This document shows, piece by piece, positions 9,806 through 20,610 of a stretch of DNA of 64,000 nucleotides. This DNA comes from Bos javanicus (lineage: Eukaryota; Chordata; Mammalia; Artiodactyla; Bovidae): the NCBI RefSeq assembly GCF_032452875.1, contig NC_083878.1:56240878-56304877 (forward strand), read 5' to 3'. Below the pieces are notes generated by a model. That model ran no database searches and had not been told where the DNA came from. It worked only from the letters and a program-made list of their open reading frames with translations. The position numbers were made by a program, and so were the translations under genes. Each line of letters starts with the position of its first letter. Within the stretch, counting starts at the first letter, position 1.

Positions 9806-11685
9806 TGTCATATTTTCAGGTTTTCCTGTTTCTAGACCAGTTCTAATTGAGTTACAGCTTCATTTTAACAGCCTTGTTCTCCTGCCCAAGAGAGTGAGAT
9901 ATTAAGTCCTGCTTCAAGATGCAGATCTGATGGCTTATTATTACTTCTCACAATGTCTGTTTCATGTGACTCTCTGGTTATATCTAGTTATATCTGGTTC
10001 TTATGTTCTCTCTTCCCCTCTCTCATACTTGACTGAGGCTACTTCCACAGATTTGCTATTATCTTTAGTTCTCAATGGTATTCTATTAGTCCAACTATTT
10101 TCTAGAACAAGAGCCTTACCAGAAGGTCTACTTTAATGTCAGTGAACCCCACTGCCTGCCTTCGCCATGGTCAATCTATTGCTCTTCCCCTCTTGTCAGC
10201 CAAGGTTTTTGAAGTTCTGCTTTCTTTGTACAGAGTTTCCAAACTTACCACTAGCAACCAGCCTGACTCATGGCTGGATGATAGACCTTGTCGAAAGCAT
10301 TGGTGCCAACTAGTGATGAAATAAGAGACTGTGAAGATGGTGCTCCCTTGGACTTGGCACAAGGTCTGTGCAGCTGTGCCTCTAGAGCCAAGCACTGATG
10401 CTACATCCGTTTTCCAAATGTTCACTTCACCATGGTGCTCAGCTCTGGGCTAGATCCTGGATCTTGCATCTCTCATGCTGGTTCCATATGGTAAAATATG
10501 ACCCACAATGACTTAGAGGCAAGTTCAGGATAGAGAAGAGAATCCCTGATGAGTGAAATTAGAGGTAGAGAGCTAATTAAATAGCTCAACAAAAGAGCAT
10601 TAATAACAAGGTCAGGAGAAAGAACAAAAAAAAGGCTCTAGGTTCTGAATGCCCAGAGTCAAGAAGTAGGGTTGGCCAATGCCCATGCCCAGAGCCCAGC
10701 AAGATAATCCAAGACAGGTGCTTCCATAGGGACTTGGAACCCTGGGCCAGGAGCTTAGAAAAGACCTCAGTTCTTTAGCTCTCCAGGGAACTTAGAAAGG
10801 TCCTCAAAGTAAAAGCAGGGTGAGTTATTTTCAAAGGAAAACTAAAACAGAGACAGCCTCTAAGGGAGCATGTGATAGAACACAACTCAATTTTTGACTC
10901 TTGCATTTGGTATAGACTAGTGTTTCTCAAAGTGTTGATCAAATATCAGTTGCCTGGGTGTCACCACATAGGAGTGCTGATAACATGAATATAAGGACTT
11001 ACTAAATCCTAAAACCCAGATAATTCAGATGAATATGAGAAGATTCTTTTGCTCACTAAGAAAGACATGACTCCCTTTGTCAAGAAGCTTAAAACCAAAT
11101 AGGGCAGACAGAAGTATGACAAATTATTAGATAAACTGAGGTTAGCTAGCACAGAGGGAATTGAGTATACAGTATAATTAAGGGAGAAAATACTTTCCTG
11201 GGTGCATTCTTCAACTTGAAGCTTTTTGGTATCAACATGAAAGGAGAAAAAAATGTCAAATGTGAGAAAAAAAGTTAAATAAGGCAAGCTTTTATAAATA
11301 AGACAGAGAACGTTATGGGATTGCAGAGATTGCAGAGTAGGGATGTTTATTACAAATTAAGAGAATATGTTGTTTTATCTAAATGAATATTAAAGTTTGT
11401 TAGCTTTTTAGAATAGAATATTGTGGAAAGATATTCTAGAGGATGAAAGAGTATAATCAAAGGCATGGAGGTGGGAAAAATGTTTATCTCCCAAGCTAGT
11501 GGCTCCCAAACATCATCCTGACCTAACTCATTGCTGACAGGTAGCTTATTAAACAATTCTGGGTCTTAGACATGAGGATTTTGGCTTAGGAGTTGAAATA
11601 GATCTCAAGGAATCACAATATTGAAAGTCTCCTCAATCCATTAGGAATTTCTGTTGCAAGGAGTAGAATCTCCTCCAGGGACATG
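9806..11685. other. No recognised gene; possible old DNA-transposon traces
   Basis: Mostly unrecognised. The 10917-10975 stretch ('agtgtttctcaaagtgttga', then 'ttgcctgggtg') and 11500-11560 faintly resemble MER5-type hAT ends, too weakly to call. The overlapping small frames at 9930-10136, 10136-10324 and 10171-10425 (minus) have no recognisable protein. Confidence 0.4.
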
Positions 11686-11689
11686 AAGA

Positions 11690-11811
11690 AGAAATGTATG
11701 TGAAAATCCTGTGTAAAGGAAGCATTATTCATAGCAGCCAAAAAGTGAAAACAACCCAAATGTCCAACCTGTGATATAAATAAACAAAAAGCCATCAATG
11801 GAATGTCACTT
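11690..11811 (+). mobile_element. Old L1 fragment, left part
   Basis: The text 'agcattattcatagcagcca' then 'caacccaaatgtcca' is the L1 segment near the end of ORF2. It continues after the inserted young L1 tail at about 11919. Confidence 0.7.
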
Positions 11812-11818
11812 AACAACA

Positions 11819-11911
11819 CATGTACACCCATGGCAGATGCATGTTGATGTATGGCAAAACCAATACAATATTGTAAAGTAAAAAAATAAATAAAAATAAA
11901 AATAAAAAAAA
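11819..11911 (+). mobile_element. Young bovine-type L1 3' tail inserted in old L1
   Basis: The stretch 'atgtatggcaaaaccaatac' followed by 'aatattgtaaag' and an A-rich tail is the terminal sequence of ruminant L1. The flanking AACAACA (11812-11818) and AACAATA (11912-11918) form a near-perfect 7-base duplication. Confidence 0.75.
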
Positions 11912-12230
11912 AACAATAAAAGAATCAAAGTATTAATGCATATTACATCATGGTGAAACTTTAAAACATTATTCTCAGTGAAAAAAAGTCAGATGCAAAA
12001 GACCACATATTGCATGATCACATTTATGTGAAATATCCAGAAAAGGCAAATCTACAAAGACAGACAGAACTTAGTAGTTGCCTAAGTCTGGGGGATAGAA
12101 TTAGGATTAACTGCAATAGGCATATGAGATTTTTTTCAGGTGATTGAAATGTTCTAGAACTGGAGAGTAGTGGTGAAAGTACATCTCTGTAAACCTACAG
12201 ACCTGTAAATCATTGAATTGTACACTTAAA
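11912..12230 (+). mobile_element. Old L1 fragment, right part
   Basis: It resumes the same old L1: 'tattgcatgatcacatttat', 'gtgaaatatccagaaaaggc' and the terminal 'attgtacacttaaaa' are typical of old L1 3' ends. No open frame survives. Confidence 0.7.
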
Positions 12231-12445
12231 AGGGCTTCCCTGGTGGCTCAGACAGTAAAGAGTCTGCCTGCAATGTGGGAGACCTGGGTTTGATCCCTGG
12301 GCTGGGAAGATGCCCTGGAGGAAGGCATGGCAACCTGCTCCAGTATTCTTGCCTGGAAAATCCCATGGACAAAGGAGATGGAAGGCTGTAGTCGATAGGG
12401 CTGCAAAGAGTTGGATATGACTGAAGCAACTGAGCACACACACAT
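12231..12445 (+). mobile_element. Bov-tA SINE
   Basis: Begins 'gggcttccctggtggctcag' exactly at the old L1 end and finishes with 'gactgaagcaactgag' plus a CA/TG-rich tail. Full length. Confidence 0.92.
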
Positions 12446-12857
12446 GCATGTACATACTATAAGCTCCTGTGGACTGTATTTTCTTTTATTTGGGTTTTTA
12501 CCCAAGTAGCCTGTTGTAGCTGGAAGATGCCAGAAAAGCAGGCATTTGGGGAAAGGTGAAGTATGTGTACAGATTGCTCCAAAGTGAGAAGGTGACCTTC
12601 GTGAATGGTAAAGTAGCCAGCAAATAGGATGCCTCAGGTCTCTTCTAATAGTACATGCTTAATGTTCATAAAGGAGTGGCATGGACCTCCACAAGGACAA
12701 GAGGCAATGGCTGTAAGACCCAACAAGCCAGGAGCTCAGCTTGCCTCACCACTTCTCATCTCTTGAAGACTATGACTCAGGAAGCCAGAAACAAAATGAG
12801 TTTCAGAAAGGAAAATAAGCAAATCATAGTGAAAGAAATCCCCACAGTATAAATGAA
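12446..12857. other. No recognised feature
   Basis: Unrecognised sequence between two SINEs. The frame at 12655-12852 gives a basic 65-residue peptide with no family I know. Confidence 0.4.
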
Positions 12858-12998
12858 AGTTTTAGTTGCGCAGTTGTGTCCCACTTTTGAGACCCCAGGC
12901 TTCTCTGTCCATGGGGTTTTCCAGGCAAGAATCCTGAAGTGAATTGCCATTTCTTCCTCCAGGGGATCTTCCCGATCCAGGGATGAAATCCAGGTCTA
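12858..12998 (-). mobile_element. Bov-tA SINE, head-truncated
   Basis: Antisense copy from the BovB-like tail to 'gggatgaaatccaggtct'. The tRNA-like head is missing at the right end. Confidence 0.85.
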
Positions 12999-13117
12999 CC
13001 TGTACATAAATAGGTGATAGAAATTCCATGCATAAGCAAATAAAATAAATATTTTATCTTAACTTTCACAGCTTATGTGATGAACCTATAAACGTATCAT
13101 CTCTCTTTTCTTTCTCT

Positions 13118-13319
13118 CTCTATTTGCTAAGTTGTGTCCAACTCTTGTGACCCTGTGGACTATAGCCCTCCAGGATCCTCTGTCCATGGGATTCTCTAGG
13201 CAAGAATACTGGAGTGGGTTGCCATTTCCTTCTCCAGGGGATCTTCCCAACCCAGGGATAGAACCTGGGTCTCCTGCACTACAGGCAGATTCTTTACCAG
13301 CTGAGCTATGAAGGAAGCC
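13118..13319 (-). mobile_element. Bov-tA SINE
   Basis: Full antisense copy, 'tgctaagttgtgtccaactc' to 'gctatgaaggaagcct'. Third SINE in about 1.1 kb. Confidence 0.92.
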
Positions 13320-13377
13320 TACAAATGTATATATGATTCAATAAATATGATCAGTTTTGTAGTACTAGCATCATTAT

Positions 13378-13656
13378 CGGAGAAGGCAATGGCAACTCAC
13401 TCCAGTACTATTGCCTGGAAAATCCCATGGATGGAGGAACCTGGTAGGCTGCAGTCCATAAGGTCGCTAAGAGTCGGACACTACTGAGCGACTTCCCTTT
13501 CACTTTTCACTTTCATGCACTGGAGAAGGAAATGGCAAGCCACTCCAGTGTTTTTGCCTGGAGAATCCCAGGGACGGGGGAGCCTGGTGGGCTGCAATCT
13601 ATGGGGTCGCACAGAGTCGGACACGACTGAAGTGACTTAGCAGCAGCAGCAGCAGC
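13378..13656 (+). mobile_element. Bov-A2 SINE (dimeric) with target duplication
   Basis: Complete dimer ending in a CAG run. AGCATCATTAT flanks it exactly (13367-13377 and 13657-13667). The last CAG of the tail overlaps the duplication, so the true end is ambiguous by about 3 bases. Confidence 0.95.
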
Positions 13657-13667
13657 AGCATCATTAT

Positions 13668-14944
13668 TCTTTTTAATAAAAAAGACTTGTTAAATGTGAC
13701 TTTTATGTGACATTGGATCACAATTATGACACAAACCTGTATTTATGTCACCTAGTCTGGTCTTTAATAAGCATTGAGATTAGAGGTCATAGACATAAGG
13801 ATGCTGGACTTGAAACTGAGTCAATTTTGACAAGGTTAAGTAGGGAAGGAAGGATTGTGAGCAATGGGGTTGGTACACACAAATGCACCCAGAGGATGCA
13901 GAGGAAGTGAAGAGATATCAAACAGTTTGCAGTCACACACACTCTGCTTTTGAAAGATATCAAGGTAATTTCCCCTAAGTTGTCTTGAGTACATAACATC
14001 CTAAGCGCCTCCTAATGCATCCACTGTTTATATTCATTCCACTCAGTGTTTATCAGCGCAACTCTGACATCTACATTCCTTATAACCTTTACTTCAAAGC
14101 GTTTGACATTCTAGTTGGTTTGAACACACCTGAAAGAACATGTATTACTCTAGAAAGGGATGTAAGAGAGAGAAGAAATATTCATTTGAATTGCCAGGGA
14201 ACATATATGAAATTCATCCCTTGTACTTCTTAGAAATGAAAACTAAATTTTCTTGACTACAGATGCAAAAACACTAGAAAATTGAGTAGTTACTTTTAAG
14301 ACTGAGAAAGATGTTTAAGCTGGAAATGATGAAAGGCTCTTTAATTAAAGCAGCACGGAAGATGTTTCTGCAATTTACTCTGATTGTTTTCATCATAAAC
14401 TTCTTCCTAACTTCAGTAAATCCTGGGGAGGTTGTGAAGCCAAGTGCCCCATTCCCTGTGCGGATCTTTGTTGCCAAATGTTTCACATTCATTATAATGC
14501 ATTGCCTGTAAGAGTCGTCCAATTTCTCTCTGTCCTTTCCACTCTTTGGACTGCAATGACTGTGAATGAGCCTGGATAATGGTGCCTACTCGGCTCCGTC
14601 CTCTTCTGTCCTACTTTGAAAGATAACAGTTGTTCGTTACCACCATAAATAGGGATGTGATGCAAACACAAGAAAGCTTATCTATGTGCCATTTATTGCA
14701 TCCAGAAAGGTAGACAACCCCACACACTCAAATTCAGCAAAGGGCTAGTGGTATTTGATTGATAAGAAACTGCTTTTCAAATCACACAGAATTCAGGTGA
14801 TGGTTTTCAACATCAAATTGGGTATGATGCTGTTACAGCTATGAAATCCACTTATTTGCACCACATTTTACAGCCTAAGGCAACACTGAGAACCTGGCAT
14901 CAGAATAGCAAGGAGATGGATGTCTTAGTCACCTTGATCTTGGT
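13668..14944. other. No recognised gene
   Basis: About 1.3 kb with no recognised repeat. Small frames at 14015-14233 (plus), 14274-14522 (minus) and 14311-14511 (plus) overlap in different frames, which argues against coding. The 14311-14511 peptide has a hydrophobic middle but no recognisable family. Confidence 0.45.
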
Positions 14945-15045
14945 AATCATTCTACAGTGTATATATACATCAAATCATCACATTGTACACTTTAAGTGTA
15001 TTCAATTATATTTATCAGTTATTGCTCAATAAAAGAAAAAAGAGA
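14945..15045 (+). mobile_element. Old L1 3' end fragment
   Basis: The order 'atatatacatcaaatcatca', 'cattgtacactttaagtgta' and 'attgctcaataaaaga' matches the terminus of old mammalian L1 elements. Confidence 0.6.
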
Positions 15046-15254
15046 GCAGGGAAAACTAATGCAGGGATAGGTTTTATTTTTCAAACATCCTTTTGCTATG
15101 TACCACATTATATGACTAAAAAATTAGAAAGTAAAAAAGTACTTCCCCAAATAGCCTCTTACTGTCTTGGGTATCTTGTACCAAAATCCTCTTAAAGCAT
15201 GCATATCCTAGTTTCTGTGTAGTAGCTCATGCTCCCTCTTTTTTTCTTTTTCTT

Positions 15255-15480
15255 TTGAAAAAATTTTTTTATTGAAGTATAGCTGATTTATTTGTTGTTC
15301 AATCACTCAGTCATGTCTGACTCTTTGGGAACTACTCTATAGCAGTTCCCTGTGCTACACAGTAGGACCTTGTTTATCCATTCTGGATATAATTGTTTGC
15401 ATCGACTAACTCAAACTCCCAATCTATCCTTCCCCCACCTCCCTACTGCCTCTTTCTTATCTTTTATCTCCACAATAATT
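15255..15480 (-). mobile_element. Artiodactyl L1 3' UTR remnant, with SINE scrap
   Basis: On the plus strand 'ttattgaagtatagctgatt' and later 'tacacagtaggaccttgttt' are the complement of the L1 3' UTR. The 100 or so bases normally between them are missing and replaced by an antisense Bov-tA scrap at about 15291-15332 ('caatcactcagtcatgtctg'). Confidence 0.75.
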
Positions 15481-15510
15481 CTCTCTAAATTTAAATTCTA
15501 TCCCTTTTTT

Positions 15511-16648
15511 TTGTTGTTGCTGTTCACTCGCTCAGTTGTCTCTGACTTTTTGTGACCCCACTGACTGTAGCACACCAGGCTTCCCTGACCTTTACCATCT
15601 CTTGGAGCTTGTTCAAACTCACATCCATTAAGTTGGTGATGCCATCCAACCATCTCATCCTCTGTCATCCCCTTCTCCTCCTGCCTTCAATCTTTCCCAG
15701 CATCAGGTTTTTTCTAATAAGTCAGCTCTTCGGATCAAGCAGCCAAAATACTAGAGCTTCAGATTCAGCATCTGTCCTTCCAATGAATATTTAGGACTGA
15801 TTTCCTTTAGGATGGACTGGTTGGATCTCCTTGCAGTCCAAGGGACTCTCAAGAGTCTTCTCCAACACCACAGCTCCAAAGTATCAATTCTTTGGCATTC
15901 AGCCTTCTTTGTGGTTCACCTCTCACATCCATACATGACTACTGGAAAAACCATAGCCTTGACTAGATGGACCTTTGTTGGCAAAGTAATGTCTCTGCTT
16001 TTTAATATGCTGTCTAGGTATTGTCATGGCTTTTCTTCCAAGGAGCAAGTGTCTTTTAATTTTATGGCTACAGTCACCACCTGCAGCAATTTTGGAGTCC
16101 AAGAAAATAAAGTCTGTCACTATTTTCATTGTTTCCCCATTTATTTGCCATAAAGTGATGGGACTGGATGCCATGATCTTAGTTTTTTGAATGTTGAGTT
16201 TTAAGCTATCTTTTTCACTTTCACTTTCATCAAGAGGCCTCTTTAGTTCTTCTTTACTTTCTACCATAAGGGTGGTATCACCTGCATATCTGATGTTATT
16301 GATATTTCTCCTGGCAATCTTCATTCCAGCTTATTGTTCATCCAGCCCAGCATTTCACATGATGTACTCTGCATATAAATTAAATAATCAGGGTGACAAT
16401 ATACAGTCTTGACATACTCCTTTCCCATTTTGGAACCAGTCCATTGTTCCATGACCAGTTCTAACTGTTGCTTTTTGACCTGCATACAGGTTTCTCAGGA
16501 GGCAGGTAAGGTGGTCTAGCATTCCCATCTCTTTAAAAACTTTCCATAGTTTGTTGTGATCCACACAGTCAAGGGCTTTAGTGCTGTCAATGAAGTAGAT
16601 TTTTTTTTTTGAATTCTCTTGCTTTTTCTATGATCCAATGGTTGTAGG
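15511..16648 (-). mobile_element. BovB LINE, antisense, 5'-truncated
   Basis: Covers the BovB 3' end back into the reverse-transcriptase domain, where it stops at about 16648. The RT core on the minus strand reads YAGD instead of YADD (minus frame 15923-16324), so the second catalytic aspartate pair is broken. A 19-base stretch of its end, 'tttttctatgatccaatgg', is repeated at 16657-16675. Confidence 0.92.
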
Positions 16649-16675
16649 ATGTAGGATTTTTCTATGATCCAATGG

Positions 16676-19345
16676 ATCCATTCTTTTGGCCCATCCTAAA
16701 ACCCAATCTCTTCATTCTATTATTTCCCTCTTTCCCAAATCCTAATAGGATTTTTATATAGTACTGCCTAATTTGACATGTGCTCATACTTTAGTTATGT
16801 CATTTTATAAAAATTTTGAGTGAGTTATTCTTGTTTCTTAACCACGAACAAAAGCTCTGTTTGAAAGAAACTCTGTTTTCTACTGCTTTTAGTCCCATGG
16901 CTTGACTTGCCAAAAGAGATTCACAAATTCTTATTGATATTTTAGTGTATAACTTTAGGAAAAAAACAAAAAACAACTCATAGAATTCTAGCATATTGGA
17001 ATTAGGAAGCTGAGTGAAATCTCTCAATTAGCATTTTACTACTTCTTTTCATCTCTACAACATCTCTGACAGGTGGCTTTCCAGGTTCTGCTTCAACATT
17101 TGCAAAGAAAAAAGTTTATTAGACATCAGAATCATTCAGTTCAGTTTTGGAGAGCCCTAATTGTTATAAAATTCTTCCCAATGATCCTCTAGTAACTTCC
17201 ATTCATTGGCCAAATTCTACTTTCAGAAACAACATATGTTGAGTTGTCCTGGTTTATAACACTCTCTTACATATTTGAAGGCAAAGAAACATGAATTGTT
17301 AGGAGTTTAATCAGAAAGGGACCTACCAGCAAAGGAAGAAGCAATTGTCTTGGAAACCAGGCAACTCCACCCCATCACCTCCATCAAACAGGAAGTTCAG
17401 CTTTAACCAGAATTGCTTGCTGAGCAGTGCCTTTTGGCCTAGGTAACTAGGAGCCTGGACACTCACTCAGTTTATAGGCAGATGGAAGCCACATTGTATT
17501 GGCGCCTAGAACAAAAATTCACTTCTCATCAAGAATTATGAGCTTTTATAAAACATTTCCAATGTAGTCTTCTCTGCTTGATCTAGAAATCTTCACAGAT
17601 GCATGAGCAACAACAGCCTTGATTTAACAAGCAGGTTACTATAATGAAGCTGTGGCATTAAATGGTTAAATGGTCCATCTAACCCAGGTGTACTTAAAGT
17701 TGATTTGATGTTTTTTGACCCATTGAATCAAAGCTATGCATGAAGACGTAAATATATCAGTGAAAACTGGAAAAATTGTAATACAAATTTTGTTGGACAT
17801 AAAAACAATTTTCATTGACTTAGGACATAGAGCCCTGGCCCTGACATCTGTGAGATCTGGTCTCTAGGCTTGGTTGTGCTATTAACGCTTTCAAGTTATT
17901 GAGTAGGTGGGTCTGAGTTTATTCAGTTATAAATTGAGGAAGCTGGAGTGAGCAACCACCACAGGTACTTGAAACTCTAGCATTTTCTGTCATTAAGCAC
18001 TCTTTTGAATCCTTCTATAAACTCACTCTGATTTCTTGAAAAAATTCTTCAGCACCTTGTTGAAAAAATAAAGTAAAATATCAGTTGTTCCTTTGACTGA
18101 TATTGTTAATATGTCCCTGAAAAATTCTATGAAAACCAAATAAAATAGTCTTCTACTGATCAACAATCTTCAATGCTTATTTGTTTTCCCCAAATTCTAA
18201 GATTTCCAAATTCTAGTAATTTCCTAAATTACTAGAATTTCCCCCAAATTTGGCCTGGTTCCTGTGTCAGCCTCTATATAGTATAATTCACATATAATTT
18301 AAATTCAAAGGGACCTTGAGGCTTTCAGCCCCTTTATCATATACTTCAGGTATACTGAGTTCTATCAGTTAACAATGAGATTTTTACAAAATAGTGCATC
18401 TCTTTTTACAATGTTCAAAACCATCTGCTAATTTACTCATTTTATGTACTAGGTAATTCTTATCAGGAAGAACTAACTCCCTATCTCTGAAGCCATGTTT
18501 AATCACCATTATAAGCCTTTAAAAATCTTGTTTTTTCTATAGCTGCTTGCTTAATTGAAGGAAAGAAATAATAAAAACCCTCATGGAGGAGTAATCAAAG
18601 CTTGAAATATGCATTTAGACTGCTCAGAGTAACTGAATTCACAAGCTAATTACTGGTTCATCATATGTTCAGTGTTGTATGGTTTTGGATTGGAAGGAGC
18701 TGCCACAGATGATTGCATCTCTTTAGGCCCAAGTTGGTATGACAGGCAAACGTGTGCCAAAGCCACAAAATTTCCCGTTTTCATAAAGTGGAAGAGGCAC
18801 AGGCATAAAACGCAGAGTAACACTACTGCCTTCAGGGTTATAATAGTGAAACCTCTTGTCCCCGAAAAACCTGGGATAACTTGCTCATTCTGTCATGAAA
18901 AAAAGAAAATAACAGAAATTTCTCAGCCTTATTGCAATTTTATTCCCTGCAATACCCATTTCTCTAAACAAGACTCTGAGGCGCAAGTGCCTGCGAGGTA
19001 CTTTATAATACACTCACTCTATATCATTTTGCAATGGAATTTCTGTCCAGTTCTGAGATTATGAGAAGTTGTTTTATAATTTCCCTGTGTGCAAAACAAA
19101 GCAATGCAGTAAAATTGCAGCATCCTGCATGTATAAACAATAGTAACAGAACTGTCCCAATTGTGGAAATTAAGGGACTCTGGGGATGGTTGGGTGTCTG
19201 TGAAAATGGATATTTTGAGGACTAGTGTATATAAATGATAAGATTGAGTGTATGTTTACTGTGGATGTTGAGAATGGGCTTGAAGGAAGCTACTTCCTTT
19301 CTAAAACCCATATTTTCTCTTTTCCCATTTCTTTTTCTTGTTTCC
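16676..19345. other. Repeat-poor stretch with one unexplained open frame
   Basis: About 2.7 kb in which I see no young repeat. It contains the open frame at 18672-19064, described separately. A weak MIR-like order near 17850-17950 is not convincing. Confidence 0.45.
18672..19064 (+). other. Unrecognised 130-codon open frame outside repeats
   Basis: This is the longest open frame not explained by a LINE or SINE. The peptide is rich in Lys, Cys and His, includes a CSFCHEKKK stretch and has no domain I recognise. In vertebrate DNA a frame of this length can arise by chance, and no promoter or splice context is evident. I list it as a candidate to test, not as a gene. Confidence 0.15.
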
Positions 19346-19350
19346 AGAAA

Positions 19351-19641
19351 GATCAGCCCTGGGATTTCTTTGGAAGAAATGATGCTAAAGCTGAAACTCC
19401 AGTACTCTGGTCACCTTATGAGAAGAGTTGACTCATTGGAAAAGACTCTGAGGCTGGGAGGGATTGGGGGCAGGAGGAGAAGGGGACGACAGAGGATGAG
19501 ATGGCTGGATAGCATCACTGACTCAATGGACGTGAGTCTGAGTAAACTCCGGGAGTTTGTGATGGACAGGGAGGCCTGGCGTGCTGCGATTCATGGGGTC
19601 GCAAAGAGTCGGACACAACTGAGCGACTGAACTGAACTGAA
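19351..19641 (+). mobile_element. BovB LINE 3' fragment
   Basis: Begins 'gatcagccctgggatttct' and ends in the GAACT tail. The C-terminal reading frame is still open through it, so the frame at 19235-19630 fuses about 40 residues of upstream unique sequence to about 90 residues of BovB C-terminus. I found no clear target duplication. Confidence 0.9.
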
Positions 19642-19749
19642 TAGGGACACAAGGGGGAAAAAATGAGTAGAAATCAGGGATGGTTCATCTTACCCAGAAA
19701 CAGTGATAAGAGTGAACACTTTCTATAAATCAAAAACTTTAGTATTTGC

Positions 19750-19946
19750 ATATCTGAGACTCAGACATTCCACTTCAAGGTGCTGGCGCTAGTAAATTAT
19801 TTGGCACATGTGAAAAAATGTTTATAGAAGGATCTTAACCACAAAGATATTGTTCAATTCAGTTGAACAAATATGTTAAAAACCCTCTGTATGTTAGTAA
19901 CTAAGTATTTTTTAATTTTTTTTTTAAGTAAGCTAAGTAGACACAC
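19750..19946 (+). mobile_element. Old L1 remnant, left part (probable)
   Basis: The text 'cagacattccacttcaaggt' and 'atgtgaaaaaatgttta' follows the order of L1 near the ORF2 end. It is interrupted by the SINE at 19947 and probably continues at about 20290. Confidence 0.4.
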
Positions 19947-20170
19947 AACTTCCCTAGTGGCTCAACAGATAAGAATCCATCTGCCAATACAGGGGATGTG
20001 GGTTTGATCCCTGGATTGGGACGATCTCCTGGAGAAGTAAATGGCAACTTACTCCAGTATTCTTCCCTGGAGAAAACCACGGACAGAGGAGCTTGGCAGG
20101 CTACAGTTCATAGGGTCACAAAGAGTCAGACACAACTGAAGCGACTGAGTACGCACACATGCACGCACAT
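19947..20170 (+). mobile_element. Bov-tA SINE
   Basis: Sense copy from 'acttccctagtggctcaaca' to 'actgaagcgactgagtacg', with a short CA-rich tail. Confidence 0.9.
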
Positions 20171-20289
20171 ATAGGACACCTGCTGGTGCTGAACAATTGT
20201 TGGTGTGGGCAACTCTCTCCTCAAACAAATATGTTGGAATTTGGTCAAGAACCTTAAGGTTTTTTGAAATTTCCAGATATGTTTGAACT

Positions 20290-20610
20290 GCTATACCAAG
20301 CAGATAAATGCTAATATATTCATATAATGGAATATTATACAACCATGATGCATGTAGCCATTCATTTATTTATTCTCTTAGAACAGTGTTCATAATATGT
20401 TGTTAAGTGAAAAAAATCAAGGCAACACAAAGTACCTGCAGTTGGATCCATTTTTAGATAATAGAGAACATATACATGTATAGTTAATATGTATAGAAAA
20501 AATTCTTAGATTAACTGTAGTCATCCTTGGTACTTTCTCTCTCTTTGCCTACCTGTATTTAAATATATGCAAATTTAATTTTACTTCTGCAATTAAAAAC
20601 AAAGAAAAAG
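20290..20610 (+). mobile_element. Old L1 3' end
   Basis: 'aatggaatattatacaacca' followed by 'atatgttgttaagtgaaaaa' and an A-rich end near 20595-20610 are in the L1 3' terminal order. No coding frame remains. Confidence 0.6.

Noticed and set aside
12858..13656. CRISPR-like array from regularly repeated SINE sequence
   Set aside because: Repeats are 140-280 bases, in mixed orientation, each a separate retroposon with its own boundaries; this is eukaryotic DNA.
14311..14511. Short secreted or membrane peptide gene
   Set aside because: An opposing 82-codon frame covers the same bases, there is no promoter or splice context, and the length is within chance expectation.
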